From contig CAWEYO010000024.1 in the NCBI GenBank assembly GCA_963813315.1, positions 1 to 64,000 of the forward strand: a stretch of 64,000 bases of DNA, written 5' to 3'. The notes below the pieces were generated by a model that searched no databases, had not been told where the DNA came from, and saw only the letters and a list, made by a program, of their open reading frames with translations. Within the stretch, counting starts at the first letter, position 1. The number at the start of each line of letters is the position of its first letter. This document shows positions 63,156-64,000 of this stretch, in pieces. The position numbers and the translations under genes are program-made. Origin of the DNA: CAWEYO01 sp963813315 (GTDB taxonomy: Bacteria; Pseudomonadota; Alphaproteobacteria; Rhizobiales; Rhizobiaceae).

Positions 63156-63626
63156 CATGTCTATGGAGGCCAGTTGGGCTGGGCCGGTAATGCCGGGTCG
63201 AACGCTGAATACGTTCCTTCCCCGCCGCGCTCTGATGACCTCGTGTTGATTCGGCAGGCAGGGGCGCGGACCTACGAGGCTCATGTCTCCCCGCAGGACG
63301 TTGAACAATTGAGGAAGTTCGTCGAGCTTTGTCGATCGCAGCCAGCGGCCGGTCGGTGTAATCCAGCTGGCGGACACTTTATGAGAGCCGGCCACCGGCG
63401 CCCCGGTCGCCATGGTGCGAAATTTGTAACATTTGAAAAGCCGCTCTCCCTTCCCGACGCGTTCCTGGACGAACAGTGCGGGGCCCGGCGAGGAGCGCCG
63501 AACGACCAAAACAACGATTGCCATCACGGGGAGCAGGAGGAAAATCGCAGAAAGTGAGGCTATGATATCGAATGTGCGCTTCATCAAGTTCTGAACGGCG
63601 TGCGGCGCGACCATTGTTAGGCTCAT
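63030..63626 (-). CDS. Undecaprenyl-phosphate sugar transferase (bacterial sugar transferase family)
   Basis: The ATG at 63626 overlaps the epimerase stop by one base. The 198-aa protein has one N-terminal membrane segment (MKRTFDIIASLSAIFLLLPV), then SSPGPALFVQERVGKGERLF, KCYKFRTMATGAP, and LRSTKLDELPQLFNVLRGDM followed by SLVGPRPCLP. These are the signature motifs of WcaJ/ExoY-type phosphoglycosyl transferases. It loads the first sugar-phosphate on undecaprenyl phosphate to start exopolysaccharide or O-antigen repeat assembly. It is converging on the truncated GT4 gene. WecP-like length (about 200 aa) fits the short PglC-type form. Confidence 0.9.
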   Translation of the reverse strand: MSLTMVAPHAVQNLMKRTFDIIASLSAIFLLLPVMAIVVLVVRRSSPGPALFVQERVGKGERLFKCYKFRTMATGAPVAGSHKVSASWITPTGRWLRSTKLDELPQLFNVLRGDMSLVGPRPCLPNQHEVIRARRGRNVFSVRPGITGPAQLASIDMSAPDALADADQRYVELHGFLSDLKIVLATVAGRGSGDAASR

Positions 63627-64000
63627 CAACGTTGAAAACCCGCTCCCGAACGCGTCATGCCGTCGCGCGGATTCACTTTGGGCGCCCAGCCAAACGTCTT
63701 GCGAAAAAGGTTGGAATTTACTTCAAGGTTGCCGAGAAGGCTCTTCGCCACCTTCTCCTTGCCAATCATCCCAAGCGAGAACCTGAGCAATGCCGGCGGG
63801 AGAGGCACGAGGCGAGGCGACATACCCATTCCGGAACGCAGCCAAGCGAGCATTTCGCGCAAGCTGACGGCTTGGTCGTCAGCGACCATGTAGACCCCAG
63901 GGTTGCTCCGTGCTCCCGGCGACGAGACCAGATTGAAGACTGCATCAACGAGGTTTTCCGCTGCAACCAGCGTGCGACGGTTGTTTACCATGCCAAAAGG
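63626..64000 (-). CDS. NAD-dependent sugar epimerase/dehydratase, C-terminal part (cut by window edge)
   Basis: The frame enters from the right edge (PFGMVNNRRTLVAAENLVDA) and ends at 63626. VNNRRTLVAAENLVDAVFN, PGVYMVADDQAVSLREMLAW and RKTFGWAPKVNPRDGM are typical of the substrate-binding half of extended SDR epimerases of the UDP-glucose 4-epimerase type in polysaccharide clusters. The cofactor-binding half with GxxGxxG and YxxxK lies outside the window. It is the upstream partner of the sugar transferase, with which it overlaps by one base. Confidence 0.85.
   Translation of the reverse strand, partial: PFGMVNNRRTLVAAENLVDAVFNLVSSPGARSNPGVYMVADDQAVSLREMLAWLRSGMGMSPRLVPLPPALLRFSLGMIGKEKVAKSLLGNLEVNSNLFRKTFGWAPKVNPRDGMTRSGAGFQR

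Noticed and set aside
1..64000. tRNA, tmRNA, RNase P RNA or rRNA genes
   Set aside because: I looked for CCA-adjacent acceptor stems, the T-loop GGTTCRANTCC and rRNA signatures and found none that fold into a complete gene. A covariance-model search would be decisive.

Overview
The window looks like chromosomal DNA of a Rhizobiales (Hyphomicrobiales) alphaproteobacterium, probably close to Mesorhizobium or another Phyllobacteriaceae member. The basis is family-level recognition, not a database search: the tolQ-tolR-tolA-tolB-pal-cpoB-tilS-ftsH order, the ~1,600-residue NAD-glutamate dehydrogenase, the SdhAF4/HtpX and heparinase/purH neighbourhoods, several class III cyclases, high GC, and intergenic palindromic repeats of a rhizobial type.

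Layout. 1-4.0 kb: two divergent class III cyclase/TPR genes around a 120-nt polypyrimidine tract, then an O-methyltransferase. 4.0-5.9 kb: a small AT-richer islet of unrecognised genes. 6.1-8.9 kb: rsmB, an ABC-ATPase remnant and a cyclase-family (formamidase-like) hydrolase. 8.9-9.9 kb: a repeat cluster. 9.9-19.2 kb: the Tol-Pal envelope system, tilS and ftsH. 19.3-27.9 kb: an ornithine-racemase/arginase-like fusion, a MATE transporter, and a GntR-linked block with two class V PLP enzymes, an amino-acid ABC permease and a binding protein. 28.2-38.9 kb: a nine-gene operon for tryptophan via kynurenine and anthranilate to 2-aminobenzoyl-CoA and onward, with a MarR regulator and a divergent formamidase-like hydrolase. 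38.9-48.5 kb: an Lrp-like protein, an HD hydrolase, a dehydrogenase pair, a YciI-like protein and NAD-GDH. 48.6-55.9 kb: an MFS carrier, purH, a heparinase-like protein, a Rieske/ferredoxin-cyclase pair, a 23-codon ORF with an exceptional Shine-Dalgarno sequence, and a nuclease. 56.2-58.4 kb: a transglutaminase, SdhAF4 and htpX. 58.6-64 kb: an exopolysaccharide/O-antigen region with an IS5 remnant and an IS630-type element that has removed most of a glycosyltransferase gene.

Two features cut across the window. First, at least a dozen genes, including purH, htpX and NAD-GDH, are broken by single-base frame changes whose downstream frame is perfectly family-like; this points to indel errors in the assembly more than to gene decay. 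Second, several families of palindromic repeats sit between genes. One of them (starting TAGAGCATCGGACC) directly supplies the TAG stop codon of three unrelated genes, and its end resembles the left end of the IS630-type element.

The best functional story is the kynurenine/2-aminobenzoyl-CoA operon with two overlapping MarR-type operators at its divergent promoter. The most unusual proteins are the racemase/arginase-like fusion with lost arginase metal ligands and the ferredoxin-cyclase overlapping a Rieske protein gene.
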